59,161 bases of DNA from Hyphomicrobium sp. Its GTDB lineage: Bacteria; Pseudomonadota; Alphaproteobacteria; Rhizobiales; Hyphomicrobiaceae. This document shows, piece by piece, positions 16,183 to 26,319 of the stretch. Location: the NCBI RefSeq assembly GCF_020852195.1, contig NZ_JADZBI010000095.1, positions 1 to 59,161 of the forward strand. The letters are read 5' to 3'. The translations under genes and the position numbers were made by a program. The notes beneath the pieces were generated by a model that worked only from the letters and a program-made list of their open reading frames with translations, made no database searches and was not told where the DNA came from. Every line of letters begins with the position of its first letter. Position 1 is the first letter of the stretch.

Positions 16183-18036
16183 ATGACGACCGCGAGCAAG
16201 AACGACGAAAGCCCGGAAGCGAGTCGCCGCCCGGCGAAGTCGCGGACGCTCGCCCTCGACGCGCACTCCCGCAAGCTGCTGTCGCGCTTTATCGCCGACT
16301 GGATCCGCCCGCGCTGGCGTGAGCTCCTGATCGCCCTCGCGCTGACCGGCGGGCTGGCATTGGCCACCGGCGCCTATCCGATGGTGATCAAGTTCTCCTT
16401 CGACAACCTGCTCGAAGGAGATGTCTCGTGGCTCCCCTGGGTGCTGGCGGCCATCGTCTCCATCACGCTCGCGCGCAGCGCGCTGCTCTACCTGCAGACG
16501 GTCGCCACCCAGCGCATCGGGCTCAGGCTCGCGACCGACATGCAGAGCGTCACCTTCCGCCACCTGATGAACGCCGACTACGCGCGCCTCACGCGCGATA
16601 CGCCCGGCCGCATGATGTCGAAGCTCACCAACGACATCCAGTTCATTCAGCAGGCGACGCTCGCCTCCATGAACTCCATCATGCGCGACTCCCTCTCGGT
16701 CATCGCGCTCGTCGGCTCGATGTTCTATCTCGACTGGATGATCTCGCTCGTGGTGCTCGTGGTCTACCCGTTCGCCGTGGTGCCGATCGCCACCATCGCC
16801 CGCCGCGTCCGGCGCAACTCGACGCGCACGCAGGCCGAGCTCGGCGGCATGACCTCGCTGCTCGCCGAAAAGCTCGGCGCCACACGCCTGATCAAGACCT
16901 TCCGCCTCGAGGAGTATGCCGCGGGGCGCATGAACCGCAGCTTCGAGGAGGTCTACCGCCTGAAGCTCAAGGGCGTCTCCGTCAAGGCGCGGCTGGAATC
17001 GCTGCTTGAGGCGCTGGGCGGCGCGGCCGTCGCCGGCGTCATCTGGGTCGCCTACTGGCGCATCTCCAGCGGCGCCTCGACCGTCGGCGACTTCATGGGC
17101 CTTACCGCGGCACTGCTGATGGCCGCGCAGCCGCTGAAGGCGGTCGGCGGCCTGATGGCGCGTATCCAGGAGGGACTGGCTGCGATCGAGAGCATCTACG
17201 GCGTCCTCGACGAGAAGCCGACCAACAAGGACCTGCCCGGAGCCAAGCCGCTCGTAATCGGAAAAGGGGCCGTGAGCTTCGACCACGTCGATTTCCACTA
17301 CGGCGACGAGTCCATACCGGCCATCACGAATTTCACTCTCGAGGTCCAAGGAGGGCACACGGTGGCGCTGGTCGGGCGGTCCGGCGCCGGCAAGTCGACC
17401 ATCGTCAACCTCGTGCCGCGGCTGTTCGACGTCACGGGCGGCGCCATCCGCATTGACGGCCAGGATATCCGCGAGGTCACGCTGGCGTCGCTGCGTTCCT
17501 CGATCGCCCTTGTCAGCCAGGACGTGACGCTATTCGACGACACCATTCGCACCAACATCGCCTTGGGCAAGCTCGACGCCACCGACGACGAGATCGTCGC
17601 GGCGGCCAAGGCGGCGGCCGCCCATGAGTTTATCCTCGGCCAGCCGCAAGGCTATGCAACCGTCATCGGCGACCGCGGTGTACGCCTCTCCGGCGGCCAG
17701 CGCCAGCGCCTCGCGCTCGCGGCCGCGATCCTGAAGAATGCGCCGATCCTGCTTCTCGACGAGGCCACGAGCGCCCTCGACACGCAGTCGGAGCGGCTGG
17801 TGCAGGAGGCGCTGGCGACATTCACACAGGGGCGCACGACCATCGTCATCGCACACCGCCTCTCGACCGTGCAGAACGCGGACCTGATCTGCGTCATGGA
17901 GGCCGGCACGCTGGTGGAAGCCGGCACGCACGCCGAGCTCATCGCGCGCGGCGGAGCCTACACGCGCCTCGTGCGCGCCCAGCTCCTGTCCGACGCCGAT
18001 GCTGACGCCCCGCCCGCCGGCGTGCCCCTTAACTGA
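16183..18036 (+). CDS. ABC transporter, MsbA-like lipid A exporter (TMD-NBD fusion)
   Basis: A 617-residue half-transporter: six membrane helices (about residues 45-330), then the ATPase domain with Walker A GRSGAGKST near 399, signature LSGGQRQRLALAAAILK near 503 and Walker B ILLLDEATSALD near 522, and HRLSTV. The closest functional class by layout and context is MsbA, which flips lipid A-core across the inner membrane as a homodimer. Context (DUF4170, KDO transferase, lpxK) supports an LPS role, though multidrug export cannot be excluded. It sits 14 bp after DUF4170. Confidence 0.88.
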   Translation: MTTASKNDESPEASRRPAKSRTLALDAHSRKLLSRFIADWIRPRWRELLIALALTGGLALATGAYPMVIKFSFDNLLEGDVSWLPWVLAAIVSITLARSALLYLQTVATQRIGLRLATDMQSVTFRHLMNADYARLTRDTPGRMMSKLTNDIQFIQQATLASMNSIMRDSLSVIALVGSMFYLDWMISLVVLVVYPFAVVPIATIARRVRRNSTRTQAELGGMTSLLAEKLGATRLIKTFRLEEYAAGRMNRSFEEVYRLKLKGVSVKARLESLLEALGGAAVAGVIWVAYWRISSGASTVGDFMGLTAALLMAAQPLKAVGGLMARIQEGLAAIESIYGVLDEKPTNKDLPGAKPLVIGKGAVSFDHVDFHYGDESIPAITNFTLEVQGGHTVALVGRSGAGKSTIVNLVPRLFDVTGGAIRIDGQDIREVTLASLRSSIALVSQDVTLFDDTIRTNIALGKLDATDDEIVAAAKAAAAHEFILGQPQGYATVIGDRGVRLSGGQRQRLALAAAILKNAPILLLDEATSALDTQSERLVQEALATFTQGRTTIVIAHRLSTVQNADLICVMEAGTLVEAGTHAELIARGGAYTRLVRAQLLSDADADAPPAGVPLN

Positions 18037-18099
18037 GCGCGGCGCCTGCCGGCAACGTGTCCAGACACGTCTGAAGGAAAACCGGCGGCTGTCCTCCGC

Positions 18100-18837
18100 T
18101 CACTCGCGATGAAAGATCTTGTCGACGACGCGGTTGGCCCAGCGGCTGGAGTGGAGCCGCGCCTTGACCTCCTCGGGATCGTAGACCGTCTCCACCCAGT
18201 CGTAGAACGCGATCGGCGTCTCGGCCGCATACGCGAGGTAGGAGTCGAAGAAGTGGTCGAGCACCCCCGTATCGGCCTGGCGGATGTGTCCATAGCGCAG
18301 CGAGAGTTGCCGGCGCGCCTCGGCGATGGGAACGCCGTGGCGGGTATGCAGGTAGAGCGCGCTCATGAGGCCCACGCGGTCGGCGCCCGACTTGCAGTGC
18401 ATGAGCATGGGATATTCGACGGTCGCGAACAGATCTCGCGCGGCCAGAACCTCGGCCCGCGTCGGCGCCGCGCGCGAGCGGATGCGGAAGTCGACGAGCT
18501 TGAGCCCCGCCGCCTCGCACGCCGCGACCTCGTAGCGATAGGTGGATGAGGCGGTCGGGCCTCTGAGGTTGACGACCGTCTTGATGCCGCGCCGCACGAG
18601 GTCGCGGATCTGGTGCGGCAGCGGCTGCGCCGCGCGCCATGCTTCGTCCGAGAGCCGGTGGCGGTTGGGAAAGAAGAGCCGCACCGCGAGGTGGTCCAGG
18701 AGCAGCATGTCGAGATAGCGGGCAACGGGCTCGCCGGCCCGGCGCAGGGGGGCAGGCACCGCCGCGCTGACGGCTTTCACACCGGCCCATGCCCGCCGTC
18801 GAAGCGCGCGCTTTGCCCGTTTCGTGAGCGATGCCAT
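18100..18837 (-). CDS. Dual-specificity/tyrosine-type protein phosphatase
   Basis: A 245-residue cysteine phosphatase. The catalytic loop HCKSGADRVG (HCx5R) lies near residues 145-154, with VVNLRGPTASSTYRYEV upstream as in DSP-like phosphatases, and an Asp-containing DFRIRSRAAPT stretch that may supply the general acid. It has no signal peptide; a hydrophobic helix is not obvious. It is inserted on the opposite strand between the MsbA-like exporter and the KDO transferase, suggesting a link to envelope biogenesis, for example by dephosphorylating a kinase-modified protein or a lipid/sugar phosphate. The substrate is unknown. Confidence 0.8.
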   Translation of the reverse strand: MASLTKRAKRALRRRAWAGVKAVSAAVPAPLRRAGEPVARYLDMLLLDHLAVRLFFPNRHRLSDEAWRAAQPLPHQIRDLVRRGIKTVVNLRGPTASSTYRYEVAACEAAGLKLVDFRIRSRAAPTRAEVLAARDLFATVEYPMLMHCKSGADRVGLMSALYLHTRHGVPIAEARRQLSLRYGHIRQADTGVLDHFFDSYLAYAAETPIAFYDWVETVYDPEEVKARLHSSRWANRVVDKIFHRE

Positions 18838-19077
18838 TGTTCTGGGAGTACCCCGTGCGACATGTGCGCATCCGGTGGCCGCAGCCGCCGCTCGGCCCCG
18901 TGAAGCCCGTGATTCTCACGGGCTGCGTAGCACTATCCGCTGCGATCTGTCGAACCTGATCTTGGGACGCCGCGCAAGCGGTTGCGTTGCATGCGTATTC
19001 CCTATAGGAAAATTGCCGTCGACCGGGCGTCGGAGACGCTTGCGGCTCAAGCAAAGAGAGGCGAGAGAGGCCGATCG

Positions 19078-21117
19078 ATGGCGCAATCGCCACAGCGGGA
19101 GTCGAGGCTGCGCCGCATCGCCGGTCTGCTGGGCGAGCGCTACACGCGGTTCGTGTATACCACCTCGACGATTGCGCTGGATCCGCCGGACGCCCGCGAG
19201 CGCGTTGCCGCCCTGCATCCCTTCATCCTCTCCATGTGGCATGGCCAGTTCGTGCTGATGCCGACGCTGCACGAGTTCAACGAAAAGACCTTTCCGGTTT
19301 CCGCCATCGTGGCCCGTCACAAGGACGCGGTAGCGATCAAGACCCTGCTTGAAAAGTTCGACATCACGGTCGTAGAGGGGGCAGGTGCCGCCCACCGCAA
19401 AAAGGATCGCGGCGGAGCGGCCGCCTTGCGCGGCGCCATGCGCCTTCTGAAGGATGGGCGCACGTTCTCCATGACCGCCGACATTCCGCCAGGCCCTGCG
19501 CGCCAGGCGGGGTTGGGCATCGTGACTCTCGCCAGATTCTCCGGCCGCCCCATCGTGCCCTTTGCCGTCGCCACGTCGCGCTTCCTCGTGTTTCCCACGT
19601 GGAGCCGCCTGACGATCAACCTGCCGTTCTCGAAGCTCGTCTATGTCATCGGCGATCCGATCTGGGTCCCGGCCGAGGCCGACGCCGCCGCGCTTGAGGA
19701 CTACCGCCGCGCCGTCGAAGCGGGCCTCAACAAGGCGACCGAGCGGGCCTATGCGATGGTCGGAGGCAACATTGCGCGCATTGCCCTTCCGCCGCCTCCC
19801 GCGCCGCTGACGGAGCCCGCGCCCGAAGGCCTCGCGCTCAAGGCCTACCGGCTGGCGACGCGCGCCTTCGGCCTCGCCGCGCCGATGCTGCTCTGGCTGC
19901 GCGGCCGCCAAGGCAAGGAGGATCCCGCCCGCCGCGGCGAGCGCTACGGAAAGGCGAGCGCGCCGCGCCCCGAGGGTCCGCTGCTCTGGATGCACGCCGC
20001 GAGCGTGGGCGAGGCCAATGCGGTGCTGCCCGTCATCGCGCAGCTTCTCGAGGAGCGCGACGACCTCTCCGTCCTGCTTACGACCGGCACCCTGACGTCC
20101 GCCGCGATGGCCCGAAGCCGGCTTCCGCCGCGCGCGCTGCACCAGTTCATCGTGCTCGACGTACCGGAGTACGTGAGCGCGTTTCTCGACCACTGGAAGC
20201 CCGATCTCGCCGTCTTCGTGGAAAGCGAGGTCTGGCCCAATCTGATCGTCGATGTCTCGCGCCGGCAGATCCCGCTGGCGCTCGTCAACGCGCGCATGTC
20301 GCGGCGCAGCGCACGGCGCTGGAAATGGTTCAGCGGCCTCTCGCTGCCGCTGTTCTCGCGTTTCGATCTGGCGCTGGCGCAGAACGAGACCTTCGCGCGC
20401 ACGCTGCAGCGCCTCGGTGCGCGCAAAGTGCGTGCCATCGGCAACCTCAAGATCGACGCGCCGCCGCCGCTGGTCGATGCGGCCGAGCTCGATCGGCTGC
20501 GCCGGGCGCTCGACGGCCGGCCGCTGCTGGTCGCGGCCAGCACGCACAATCCGGAGGAGGAGGTCGTGGCGGAGGCGCATCGCCTCGTCGCGGCCCGGCT
20601 TCCCCGTTTCTGCACCATCATCGCCCCGCGCCATCCCGGACGCGGCAAAGCCATCGCAAGCCGGTTGCGCTCGCGCGGTTTCACGGTCGCCCTGCGCTCG
20701 GCCGACGAGCGGCCCGATGCGGCGACGGACATCTACGTCGTCGATACCATCGGCGAGTTGGGCACGCTCTATGCGCTCGCCGACGTGGCGTTCATCGGCG
20801 GCTCGCTCATCCCGCACGGCGGCCAGAACCCAATCGAGGCCATCCGCCACGGCGCCGTGCCGCTGACTGGCCCGCACTGGACCAACTTCCGCGATGTCTA
20901 TCGCGCGCTTCTCCGTCACAAGGGCACGCGCGAGGTCGCCTCCGCCGAGGCGCTTGCCGTCGCCGTCGAGGAGGCGCTCACGCAGGAGGGCGAGCTTGCC
21001 CGCATGCGCGACGGCGCTAAGGCAGCACTCGCGTCTCTGTCCGGCGCGCTCGACCGCACGGTCGCGGCCCTTGTCGAGATGCTGCCTGAAAGCTCGCGTG
21101 TACGCCGTGCGTCCTGA
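19078..21117 (+). CDS. waaA: Fused lysophospholipid acyltransferase-like (DUF374) and KDO transferase
   Basis: One uninterrupted 679-residue frame with two enzymes. Residues ~1-230 are a DUF374 acyltransferase-like domain (LSMWHGQFVLMPTL with the active His, then MTADIPPGPARQAGLG). A proline-rich linker (LPPPPAPLTEPAPEG, ~236-250) leads to the WaaA/KdtA domain: HAASVGEANAVLPVI near 306, FVESEVWPNLI near 380, and GGSLIPHGGQNPIEA near 577. WaaA adds KDO to lipid A precursor at the inner membrane. In relatives these are usually two adjacent genes. The start at 19078 is chosen by family alignment; an upstream ATG (18982) would add 32 residues. The 240 bp upstream contain an 8-bp hairpin GCCCGTGA/TCACGGGC. 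Confidence 0.85.
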   Translation: MAQSPQRESRLRRIAGLLGERYTRFVYTTSTIALDPPDARERVAALHPFILSMWHGQFVLMPTLHEFNEKTFPVSAIVARHKDAVAIKTLLEKFDITVVEGAGAAHRKKDRGGAAALRGAMRLLKDGRTFSMTADIPPGPARQAGLGIVTLARFSGRPIVPFAVATSRFLVFPTWSRLTINLPFSKLVYVIGDPIWVPAEADAAALEDYRRAVEAGLNKATERAYAMVGGNIARIALPPPPAPLTEPAPEGLALKAYRLATRAFGLAAPMLLWLRGRQGKEDPARRGERYGKASAPRPEGPLLWMHAASVGEANAVLPVIAQLLEERDDLSVLLTTGTLTSAAMARSRLPPRALHQFIVLDVPEYVSAFLDHWKPDLAVFVESEVWPNLIVDVSRRQIPLALVNARMSRRSARRWKWFSGLSLPLFSRFDLALAQNETFARTLQRLGARKVRAIGNLKIDAPPPLVDAAELDRLRRALDGRPLLVAASTHNPEEEVVAEAHRLVAARLPRFCTIIAPRHPGRGKAIASRLRSRGFTVALRSADERPDAATDIYVVDTIGELGTLYALADVAFIGGSLIPHGGQNPIEAIRHGAVPLTGPHWTNFRDVYRALLRHKGTREVASAEALAVAVEEALTQEGELARMRDGAKAALASLSGALDRTVAALVEMLPESSRVRRAS

Positions 21118-22156
21118 CGAGCCTGGCTGGTGGTACGGCGACGGCCGCACCGTGACGCTTGCGGAGCGGCTGTTGGCGCCCGTCGGCGACGTCTACGCCG
21201 CCGCGGTCGAGCGCCGATTCCGGACGGCGGTTCCCTATCGCGCGCCGCTGCCCGTCATCTGTGTCGGCAATTTCACGGCCGGCGGCACGGGCAAGACCCC
21301 TCTCACCCGCTTCCTGATCGCGAGGCTCGCCGAGAAGGAGAAGGCGGCCGTCTGCCTCTCGCGCGGCTACGGCGGATCGCTGGCCGGCCCGGCGTGGGTG
21401 GACCCCGAGCACCACACGGCGCGCGAGGTGGGCGACGAGCCGCTGCTCATCGCGCAGGGCGTACGCGTCATGGTGGCCCGCGACCGCAAGGCGGGCCTTG
21501 TCGCCATCGAGCGGGCAGGGGACGTCGCGGCCGTTGTCATGGATGACGGGCTGCAGAACCCGAGCCTCGCCAAGGATCTTTCCATCGCGGTGGTGGACGC
21601 GCGGCGCGGCTTCGGCAATGGGCGCGTGATCCCCGCAGGGCCGCTCCGCGCGCGTCTCGCCTTCCAGCTCGGGCTCGTCGACTGCATCGCCGTCATGGGC
21701 GCCGATGCGCCGGATGCGGAGCCGCCCGTCTTCGAGGACTTGAAGAAGCGCTTTCACGGCCCCGTGCTGCGCGGCGCCGTGGCGCCCACGGGCGACGTGT
21801 CGTGGATCACGGACGGCAATCTGCTCGCCTATGCCGGCATTGCCGATCCGGAGCGCTTTTTCCGCATGCTCGCAGGCTACGCGCCCGCCACGCTGACCCG
21901 CCGCACGTTTCCGGACCATCACGCCTTCACGGAAGCCGAGGCGGTGCACCTGCTGGCGGAGGCCGACGCGACCGGCGCCGAGCTCGTCACGACGGAGAAG
22001 GATCTGGCGCGGCTCGCCGGTGCCGCGGGCGCCCTGGCGGACCTCGCGGCGCGCTCGCGCACGCTGCCCATCGCCGTCACGTTCGAGGAGCGCGATCTCC
22101 TGCGCCTTACCGCCCTCATCGACGGCGCCCTGAAGAACGGATACCTACGCGGGTAA
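21107..22156 (+). CDS. lpxK: Tetraacyldisaccharide 4'-kinase
   Basis: Phosphorylates the 4' position of the lipid A disaccharide using ATP at the inner membrane. The ~349-residue protein has the P-loop GNFTAGGTGKTP near residues 53-64, DDGLQNPSL (the conserved DDGxQ segment) near 147, and FPDHHAFTEAE near 269. No ATG is available in frame; GTG at 21107 gives the family-typical N-terminus (MRPDEPGWW), GTG at 21098 is the alternative. Either start overlaps the end of the KDO transferase frame by 11-20 bp, so the two are translationally coupled and co-transcribed. Confidence 0.92.
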   Translation: MRPDEPGWWYGDGRTVTLAERLLAPVGDVYAAAVERRFRTAVPYRAPLPVICVGNFTAGGTGKTPLTRFLIARLAEKEKAAVCLSRGYGGSLAGPAWVDPEHHTAREVGDEPLLIAQGVRVMVARDRKAGLVAIERAGDVAAVVMDDGLQNPSLAKDLSIAVVDARRGFGNGRVIPAGPLRARLAFQLGLVDCIAVMGADAPDAEPPVFEDLKKRFHGPVLRGAVAPTGDVSWITDGNLLAYAGIADPERFFRMLAGYAPATLTRRTFPDHHAFTEAEAVHLLAEADATGAELVTTEKDLARLAGAAGALADLAARSRTLPIAVTFEERDLLRLTALIDGALKNGYLRG

Positions 22157-22235
22157 GCAACACCATTCATTCGCCCTGGAGAGTCCATTGCGCTGTTGCA
22201 CGAGGATCCTGCCGATGCCGCGTTTGTGGAGGCTT

Positions 22236-22376
22236 GTGTGGGTCCCGACCTGCGTCGGGATGACGTCAGAAGGAGGCTGGCGACATCCACATAGCAAACG
22301 TCATCCCGGCGTCATGGCGGAGCCATGCTTCGCATGGACGGCCGGGACCCACGCAAGTTTCTGCTTGCTCGACGTC
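22236..22376. repeat. Dispersed inverted-repeat element, family A copy 2
   Basis: Inverted copy of the element at 11349-11464. Read on the minus strand it runs GACGTCGAGCAAG, then CTTGCGTGGGTCCCGGC, an inserted hairpin (CCATGCGAAGCATGG), CCGGGATGACG and finally GTCATCCCGACGCAGGTCGG. It fills the 273-bp gap between lpxK and DUF2093, where nothing else is seen. Confidence 0.75.
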
Positions 22377-22429
22377 AAACGCTTGGGCCGAGAGATCCAA
22401 GGAAGCGAATGCTGGGGGGCTGGAGAGCG

Positions 22430-22663
22430 TCAGCCCTGCCCGCGGCCGCGCACGGCCTCGAGGTAGCGGTTGAGCGAGATGTCGGCTGACGCATAGGCTT
22501 CCTGCAGCTCGACGCTCCAGTAGCGCAGGTCCGCGAGGTCGATCTTCTGGCCGGTCACCGCGCAACGCACGAACTCGCCCGGCGCCACGACCTGGAACTC
22601 GCCGTCGAGATAGCGCACCTGGGCTTCGCCCCGAATGCCGAAGAGCTTGTCGAAGCGGTTCAT
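22430..22663 (-). CDS. DUF2093 family protein
   Basis: A 77-residue protein with EAQVRYLDGEFQVVAPGEFV, then CAVTGQKIDLADLRYWSVEL and QEAYASADISLNRYLE, the DUF2093 signature. The family is restricted mainly to Rhizobiales and related orders and is commonly found beside lpxK and xseA, as here. It may bind a ligand or metal through its single Cys region, but the function is unknown. The gene is convergent with lpxK and follows xseA on the same strand after 97 bp. Confidence 0.88.
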   Translation of the reverse strand: MNRFDKLFGIRGEAQVRYLDGEFQVVAPGEFVRCAVTGQKIDLADLRYWSVELQEAYASADISLNRYLEAVRGRGQG

Positions 22664-22760
22664 GAAACCTCAGCCTCGGAAAACACGCCGCGGGAAGGCG
22701 GCCGCATTCACATCGCCAATCGGCAAGGCGGCGTCAAGGCGCTACGGGATGAATTCCTTA

Positions 22761-24503
22761 TCAGAATAGCGAGCCCTGGTCCTTTTCGGGGCGTTTCGGG
22801 GGAACGTCTGCATCCCTTTCGGGCAACGGTCTGACCGGGCGTGCAGACGGGTCCCGGCCTGCCCTTGCGATGCTCTTGGCCTCGGCGCGCACGCGCCCGT
22901 CGGCGAACTCGATCTCGAGCGCCTGGCCCTGGCTCACGGCAGACGCAGCGCGTACCGTGGCACCGTCGGCGTCGCGGACGAGTGCGAAACCGCGTGCAAG
23001 CACGCTGTGATAGCCGAGCGAGCCGAGCAGCTTGGCCTGCCCGTCGAGCGCATGACGGCGCTGCGCGAGGCCGGCGGCGAGCGCGCGCTGGACGCGCCGA
23101 GCCAGCGCCTCGAGGCGCTCCCCGCAGCGCTCGACGCGATGGCGGATCGGCGCCGGCTGCAAGCGCCCCGACGCCCGTTCCAGCCGGGCGCGGCGTACGG
23201 ACGCGGTCTTGGCCAGGCATTCGCGTGCGCGCTGCGCGAGCCCGTCGAGGCGGTCCGCGGAACGCGCCACGCGCACCGCGAGCAGGCGGTGGTGCAGGCG
23301 CGAGGCGATGCGCACGTGGCGCGTATGGTGTGCCTGCGTGTTGGCGGAGAGCGCGCGCCCGAGACGCAGGCCGGTCGCGTCGATGCGCTGGCGCGGGTGG
23401 ATGACAAGCGACCGCGGGGAGGGCAGCCGCCCGGCGACCTGGAAGAAGCGCGTGTGACAGCGCTGGACGCGCGCCGTCAAGGCGCCGTCGAGACGATGCG
23501 CGATATGGTCGAGCCGCTGGCGCGGCAGCGCCGCCAGATCCTCTGCGCGCGGCAGCCCGCGCTCCGCCGACTTGAGGTCGCGCCGCAGGGCTTCGAGCAC
23601 GCGCCGCACGGCAACCGTGAGCCGGAGACCGAGCTTGCCCGTCTGATCCAGCAGGTCCGAGTGCTTGGGCACCGCCCATTCGGCGGCCTTGGTCGGCGTC
23701 GGCGCGCGGGCGTCGGCGACGAGGTCGATCAGCGTCCAGTCGGTCTCGTGCCCCACCGCCGAGATCACGGGGATATCGCTCGCCGCCACGGCGCGCACCA
23801 CCATCTCGTCGTTGAAGCCCCACAGGTCCTCCAGGCTGCCGCCGCCGCGCGCAACAATCAGCACGTCGGGGCGTGGGATCGCACCGCCGGGCGCTATGGC
23901 GTTGAAGCCGCGGATGGCCTGCGCGACCTCGGCCGCGCTGCCGTCGCCCTGCACACGCACGGGCCACACGACGACGCGCGTCGGAAACCGCTCGCGGAAG
24001 CCGTGCAGCATGTCGCGGATGACGGCCCCGGTGGGACTCGTCACGATGCCGACCACGCGCGGCAGGAACGGCAGCGGCTGCTTGCGCTCCTCAGCGAACA
24101 GACCCTCGGCGGCGAAGCGGCGCTTTCTTTCCTCGAGCTGCGCCATGAGCGCGCCGAGCCCCGCGGGCTCCAGGCTCTCGATGACGATCTGGTACTTCGA
24201 CGAGCCGGGGAACGAGGACACCTTGCCGGTGGCGATGACCTCCATGCCCTCCTCGGGCTTGATCTTGAGCCGACCCCAGGCGCTGCGCCACACCACGGCG
24301 TCGATCTTGGCCTTGTCGTCCTTGAGCGAGAAATAGCAGTGGCCGGACGCGTGCGGGCCGCGGTAGCCCGACACCTCGCCGCGCAGCCGCACATGCCCGA
24401 AGCCCTCTTCGAGCGCGCGCTTGACCGCGTTCGAGAGCTCCGAGACGGTGAACTCGACGACGTTGCCGGCGCGGTTCGCCGTGGGAGAGGGAGGGCTGGC
24501 CAA
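22761..24503 (-). CDS. xseA: Exodeoxyribonuclease VII large subunit
   Basis: Large subunit of the single-strand DNA exonuclease ExoVII; works with XseB, which is not in this window. The N-terminal OB fold is visible ([20 protein letters not shown]), followed by the catalytic core with [16 protein letters not shown] and [20 protein letters not shown] near residue 250, then a long Arg/Ala-rich coiled-coil region. The start is probably TTG at 24503, because AAGGA sits 8 bp upstream and the family N-terminus begins shortly after; the only in-frame ATG is at 24587 and would add 28 unrelated residues. It is divergent from purD. Confidence 0.9.
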   Translation of the reverse strand: MASPPSPTANRAGNVVEFTVSELSNAVKRALEEGFGHVRLRGEVSGYRGPHASGHCYFSLKDDKAKIDAVVWRSAWGRLKIKPEEGMEVIATGKVSSFPGSSKYQIVIESLEPAGLGALMAQLEERKRRFAAEGLFAEERKQPLPFLPRVVGIVTSPTGAVIRDMLHGFRERFPTRVVVWPVRVQGDGSAAEVAQAIRGFNAIAPGGAIPRPDVLIVARGGGSLEDLWGFNDEMVVRAVAASDIPVISAVGHETDWTLIDLVADARAPTPTKAAEWAVPKHSDLLDQTGKLGLRLTVAVRRVLEALRRDLKSAERGLPRAEDLAALPRQRLDHIAHRLDGALTARVQRCHTRFFQVAGRLPSPRSLVIHPRQRIDATGLRLGRALSANTQAHHTRHVRIASRLHHRLLAVRVARSADRLDGLAQRARECLAKTASVRRARLERASGRLQPAPIRHRVERCGERLEALARRVQRALAAGLAQRRHALDGQAKLLGSLGYHSVLARGFALVRDADGATVRAASAVSQGQALEIEFADGRVRAEAKSIARAGRDPSARPVRPLPERDADVPPKRPEKDQGSLF

Positions 24504-24608
24504 CGAATCGGTCCTTGCTTGTTTGTCCGCCGATAGATGATACACGGTGGGCGAAAAACAATCCGCTCCCCGCGGCAAACAATCCAAAGCGCTAGGACCT
24601 TGACATCA

Positions 24609-25892
24609 ATGAATGTTCTCCTGATCGGCGGCGGCGGACGCGAGCATGCGCTCGCCTGGGCGCTGTCCGCGAGCCCGCTGCTCACGAAGCTCTACGCTGC
24701 CCCCGGCAACGCCGGCATCGCAGAGCTGGCGGAATGCATCGCGCTCGATGTGGCCGATCACGCCGCCGTTCTGGCCTTTATCAAGGAGAAGGCGATCGGC
24801 TTCGTGGTGATCGGCCCGGAGGCGCCGCTGGTCGGCGGGCTCGGCGACGCGCTCGCCCAGGCGGGCACCAAGCACTTCGGGCCGTCGAAGGCTGCGGCCG
24901 AGCTCGAAGGCTCGAAGGGTTTCACCAAGGACCTCTGCCGCGAGGCGGGCATCCCGACCGGCGCCTACGGCCGCTTCAAGGACGCGGCGTCGGCAAAGGC
25001 GTACCTAGCGGCTGAGCCGGTGCCGATCGTCGTCAAGGCGAACGGCCTCGCGGCCGGCAAGGGCGTCGTCGTGGCTGCAACGCGGGCCGAGGCCGAGGCG
25101 GCGGTCGACGCGTGCTTCGCCGGCGCGTTCGGCGCCGCCGGCGCGGAGGTCGTGATCGAGGAGTTCCTCGACGGCGAGGAGGCGAGCTTCTTCGCGCTCT
25201 GCGACGGCAGGACGGCGCTCGCCCTCGCAACCGCGCAGGACCACAAGCGCGTCGGCGACGACGACACCGGGCCGAACACCGGCGGCATGGGCGCCTACTC
25301 CCCGGCGCCGGTGATCACGCCTGCCCTCTCCGCGCGCATCATGGACGAGATCATCCGGCCTACGGTGGAGTCCATGGCGGCGCGCGGCACGCCGTTCAAG
25401 GGCGTTCTGTTCGCGGGCTTGATGATCACCGCCGACGGACCCAAGCTGATCGAGTACAACGTGCGCTTCGGCGATCCCGAGACGCAGGTGTTGATGATGC
25501 GCCTGCAGTCGGACTTGTTGGCGGCGATGATCGCCACCGCCGACGGTGTGCTCGATCATTTCGACCTGCGTTGGCGCGACGACGCGGCGCTGACGGTCGT
25601 GCTGGCCGCCAAGGGCTATCCGGGCACGCCCGAGAAGGGCACCGAGATCAAGGGCCTGGAGGGTGCCGGCGACGTGGCCGGCGTGCAGATCTTTCATGCC
25701 GGAACGCGGCGGGAGGGCGGACGCCTGCTGGCGGACGGCGGCCGCGTCCTGAACGTCACGGCGCTGGGCGCGACGGTCGCCGAAGCCCAGGCCCGCGCTT
25801 ACGAGGCGATCGCCAAGATCGATTGGCCCGGCGGCTTCTGGCGCACGGATATCGGCTGGCGTGCGGTGCTGCGCGAGAAGGCGAGGGCATGA
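24609..25892 (+). CDS. purD: Phosphoribosylamine-glycine ligase
   Basis: Catalyses the second step of de novo purine synthesis: phosphoribosylamine + glycine + ATP to GAR. The 427 residues begin with [19 protein letters not shown], the canonical N-terminus, and contain [18 protein letters not shown], the ATP-grasp loops ([33 protein letters not shown]) and [11 protein letters not shown] near residue 286. Length is normal. The start at 24609 is set by the family N-terminus; the upstream in-frame ATG is a false extension. A small secreted-protein gene overlaps its stop by 4 bp. Confidence 0.97.
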   Translation: MNVLLIGGGGREHALAWALSASPLLTKLYAAPGNAGIAELAECIALDVADHAAVLAFIKEKAIGFVVIGPEAPLVGGLGDALAQAGTKHFGPSKAAAELEGSKGFTKDLCREAGIPTGAYGRFKDAASAKAYLAAEPVPIVVKANGLAAGKGVVVAATRAEAEAAVDACFAGAFGAAGAEVVIEEFLDGEEASFFALCDGRTALALATAQDHKRVGDDDTGPNTGGMGAYSPAPVITPALSARIMDEIIRPTVESMAARGTPFKGVLFAGLMITADGPKLIEYNVRFGDPETQVLMMRLQSDLLAAMIATADGVLDHFDLRWRDDAALTVVLAAKGYPGTPEKGTEIKGLEGAGDVAGVQIFHAGTRREGGRLLADGGRVLNVTALGATVAEAQARAYEAIAKIDWPGGFWRTDIGWRAVLREKARA

Positions 25893-26305
25893 TGCGCACA
25901 TTCTGGCTCGCTTTCGCCGTCGCTCTGTTGGTCGTCTCAGCCCACGCGGGAGCGCCGGGGAAGCTGCCGACCGACGAAGCCATACGCACGGAGATGAAGG
26001 CGATCCGCGACCTGACGCTCAACGTGCACACGCTGGTCACCCACCGGCGCATGCCGCCGGCCGACGCGCGCACGTTCCACACACGCGTCAAGGCAGCCGT
26101 CGAGCGGTTGAAGGCCGGAACGCAGGTGCAGGCCGAGACGCGCGGCGAGATCGAGAAGCTTGCAAGCTACATTGAACGCGGCGCGGCCGCGGTGGCGGGA
26201 GCGGACAGCTCGATGTCGCCGATCGACGGCATCCTCATCATCGACGACTCGCTCGCCATCTACGCCCAGCGCTTCGACCACCCCGACTGGCAGCCGCTGC
26301 GGTAA
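25889..26305 (+). CDS. Small secreted protein of unknown function
   Basis: A 138-residue protein with signal peptide [20 protein letters not shown] and a charged, mostly helical mature part of ~118 residues ([18 protein letters not shown], then [16 protein letters not shown]). It has no cysteines in the mature part and contains an [21 protein letters not shown] segment near the end that may be family-specific. It overlaps purD by an ATGA junction, so it is co-transcribed and probably translationally coupled. I do not recognise the family; a periplasmic helical binding or scaffold protein is possible. Confidence 0.75.
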   Translation: MMRTFWLAFAVALLVVSAHAGAPGKLPTDEAIRTEMKAIRDLTLNVHTLVTHRRMPPADARTFHTRVKAAVERLKAGTQVQAETRGEIEKLASYIERGAAAVAGADSSMSPIDGILIIDDSLAIYAQRFDHPDWQPLR

Positions 26306-26319
26306 ATTGACGGTTGCGT

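Noticed and set aside
18916-21150. A 744-codon open frame on the minus strand
   Set aside because: Shadow of the acyltransferase-KDO transferase gene; no motifs, biased Arg/Ala/Gly content, and the plus-strand frame has clear catalytic motifs.
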